Positions 5,362 to 6,501 of a DNA stretch of 6,501 nucleotides are shown here, in pieces. The position numbers and the translations under genes were made by a program. The stretch comes from JAVZOV01 sp049976445 (GTDB lineage Archaea; Thermoproteota; Thermoprotei; Gearchaeales; WAQG01). A model generated the notes under the pieces. The model was not told the DNA's origin. It did not search any database and saw nothing but the letters and a program-made list of their open reading frames with translations. Location: positions 1 through 6,501 of the forward strand of contig JBMFIF010000078.1 in the NCBI GenBank assembly GCA_049976445.1, written 5' to 3'. How positions within the stretch are numbered: position 1 is the first letter of the stretch; every line of letters starts with the position of its first letter.

Positions 5362-6246
5362 TTACAATCTTTTAAACATTGTTATTAAAATATCCAACAA
5401 TGTTTCTTTATCTAAATCTTTCCATATATTTAAGAAAAATTTTACTGAAGATGATAGTGTATGTTGCTGATTATAATTGTTTTCTCTAGCAATGCTAAGA
5501 AGAGGCCATATTATTGAATCAATGTGAAGAGGAGGAATTTGTGATGTGTGCGCTACTATATTCCATGCCTCTTGCGCATTCTTATAATTTCTCATGATAA
5601 TTTCTGCAATTTCATTTAATGATTTTTTCTCATGGTCAGTATCGATTATGTTAGTAATATAACTCATTGTTGCAATTCTAAAGTCAATTGGTATTGGTAT
5701 GTTCATCGGAAGAGGGATAACTACTCCGGTAGACGCCCTGAATCCGTAATATAACATTTTAATAGAAAAAACTATAGTTTTTGAATTGGCATCAGTATTC
5801 ATATTCATAGCTAAATGAAATCTTAACATGTTTAGATCATTAATGTAATAATTAAAATTTTCTTTTAATTTCATCAAGAATCCAGAATCTCTTAAAATCT
5901 TAAGACGCTGATACTTTTTTTCTATGAAGAGTTTATTTCCATTGGAGTTCTTCATAAAGTCTAGCATTATTTCTGGTAGTGAATATAGATCCTTTGGTGG
6001 ATTACGAACAAAATATTTTGCAAACTCCATCCAGTAATCCTCACCTCTTGATAAGAGTTTATAGCTAACAAGTGCATTTGCTAACGATAGAATACTAACT
6101 AACTCTACATCACTTATTTTTGATAACAATTTTATAGCTATAAATTGTGGATCATACTCTTCTAATATTAAAACGCGTTTTAATCCGATCAATCCAAGTT
6201 TTTTACCCAACTTAACAGCATTTTCACTATTAATCCTTACTAACAT
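5362..6246 (-). CDS. agog: Archaeal 8-oxoguanine DNA glycosylase / AP lyase (AGOG)
   Basis: This 294-residue helical protein of the helix-hairpin-helix glycosylase superfamily should cut 8-oxoguanine out of DNA and nick the abasic site by beta-elimination, the first step of base excision repair of oxidised guanine. Recalled against the Pyrobaculum aerophilum enzyme, the key residues are present with matching spacing: catalytic Lys156 (in NSKTIVFSIK) and Asp188 (in PIPIDFRIA), 32 apart as Lys140/Asp172 are there. Gln34 in DPQF, Trp72 in EDYWMEFAKYF, and Asp243/Trp247 in PPLHIDSIIW match its base-binding positions. It is longer than the roughly 256-residue Pyrobaculum form, mostly at the N-terminus and the C-terminal tail. 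The ATG at 6246 is the first start after an in-frame TGA (6253-6255); no Shine-Dalgarno is seen and a TATA-like run about 26 nt upstream suggests a leaderless message. The thioesterase lies downstream after 153 nt with a strong hairpin between, so co-transcription is uncertain. Confidence 0.92.
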   Translation of the reverse strand: MLVRINSENAVKLGKKLGLIGLKRVLILEEYDPQFIAIKLLSKISDVELVSILSLANALVSYKLLSRGEDYWMEFAKYFVRNPPKDLYSLPEIMLDFMKNSNGNKLFIEKKYQRLKILRDSGFLMKLKENFNYYINDLNMLRFHLAMNMNTDANSKTIVFSIKMLYYGFRASTGVVIPLPMNIPIPIDFRIATMSYITNIIDTDHEKKSLNEIAEIIMRNYKNAQEAWNIVAHTSQIPPLHIDSIIWPLLSIARENNYNQQHTLSSSVKFFLNIWKDLDKETLLDILITMFKRL

Positions 6247-6268
6247 ACATAATCATTATACAAAACTA

Positions 6269-6276
6269 TTAAATAT
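6269..6276 (-). promoter_or_regulatory. TATA-like box for AGOG
   Basis: The minus strand reads ATATTTAA, centred 26.5 nt upstream of the AGOG ATG, the spacing expected for a leaderless transcript. The match to box A is moderate and the area is AT-rich. Confidence 0.27.
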
Positions 6277-6316
6277 TCTTTAAGTAATTAAAAGATTCAT
6301 TATTCCAAAATTGTTC

Positions 6317-6376
6317 ATGGCAAAACTTGATAAAGATCTTCAAAAATTTGAACAAAATATTTATGCAATAAATTAA
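6317..6376 (+). CDS. Very short reading frame, 19 codons, possible truncated gene start
   Basis: ATG at 6317 opens MAKLDKDLQKFEQNIYAIN before TAA at 6374-6376. The peptide is charged and amphipathic like the beginning of a real protein, and it starts 70 nt from the divergent AGOG gene, a natural place for a divergent promoter. Past the TAA the same frame continues open for 30 codons (NLGDLSIDFSFHLL...) to another TAA at 6467-6469. It may be a decayed or interrupted gene, a genuine small peptide, or chance; no family is recognised and no strong TATA box or ribosome-binding site is visible. Confidence 0.2.
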   Translation: MAKLDKDLQKFEQNIYAIN

Positions 6377-6399
6377 AATTTAGGAGATCTCAGCATTGA

Positions 6400-6501
6400 T
6401 TTTTCTTTTCATCTTTTATTCATAGAGACTGTCCACATAAGACATCACCTCCAATTCACATACCAATAAGTGAAGAGGTTCACGAAAAGCTCAACACTCC
6501 T
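6400..6501 (+). CDS. Open frame running off the right edge, no start codon seen
   Basis: After TGA at 6397-6399 the plus-strand frame stays open for 34 codons to the edge, and it is the only plus frame open there. It ends in a protein-like stretch, PPIHIPISEEVHEKLNTP. No ATG, GTG or TTG lies in the frame, so if coding it is an internal or fused fragment. The minus strand offers a rival: an 18-codon tail ending in TGA at 6445-6447 (ending YWYVNWR). GC content rises to about 42% over 6421-6501 from about 24% over 6301-6400, which suggests DNA of another origin, such as an insertion. Neither peptide is recognised. Confidence 0.2.

Noticed and set aside
1..6501. CRISPR array or long direct repeats
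   Set aside because: No regularly spaced repeats of 20 bases or more were seen on reading through the window.

Overview
The window is AT-rich (genes use many ATA, AGA/AGG and TTA codons) and looks like a thermophilic archaeon of the Thermoprotei (Crenarchaeota). Three proteins support this: a GAPN closely resembling the Thermoproteus tenax enzyme, an archaeal 8-oxoguanine glycosylase (AGOG) resembling that of Pyrobaculum, and a SsoPTP-type protein phosphatase. Start signals also fit. TTTAAATA-like boxes lie 25-31 nt before first-gene start codons, implying leaderless transcripts, while GGTGA ribosome-binding motifs precede downstream genes. The genus cannot be fixed from the sequence.

Layout. 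Bases 1-95 (minus) hold the first 31 codons of an unrecognised gene that leaves the window. Bases 125-331 (minus) hold a small gene of about 67 sense codons interrupted by one in-frame TGA. It is divergent from 396-1628 (plus), a trehalose glycosyltransferring synthase (TreT), followed 81 nt later by 1710-3224 (plus), gapN. Bases 3225-3399 separate convergent genes and hold hairpins and a possible trace of an IS200/IS605 right end. On the minus strand follow a dual-specificity/tyrosine phosphatase (3400-3879), a 348-nt gap without a credible gene but with two strong inverted repeats, a two-hotdog acyl-CoA thioesterase (4228-5208) and AGOG (5362-6246). Bases 6317-6501 show a very short reading frame and an abrupt rise in GC, with an open frame running off the right edge.

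How the genes may work together. TreT and GAPN form a probable two-gene operon joining disaccharide (trehalose) synthesis from nucleotide-glucose with the NADP-dependent oxidation step of the archaeal modified glycolysis. AGOG, the thioesterase and the phosphatase point the same way but are separated by 153 and 348 nt, and no common pathway is evident: they serve DNA base repair, acyl-CoA hydrolysis and protein dephosphorylation.

No clear new multi-gene system was found. The points most worth a second look are the TGA-interrupted small gene, the split active site predicted for the thioesterase, the structured non-coding gaps, and the possible mobile-element traces at 3338-3384 and at the right end.
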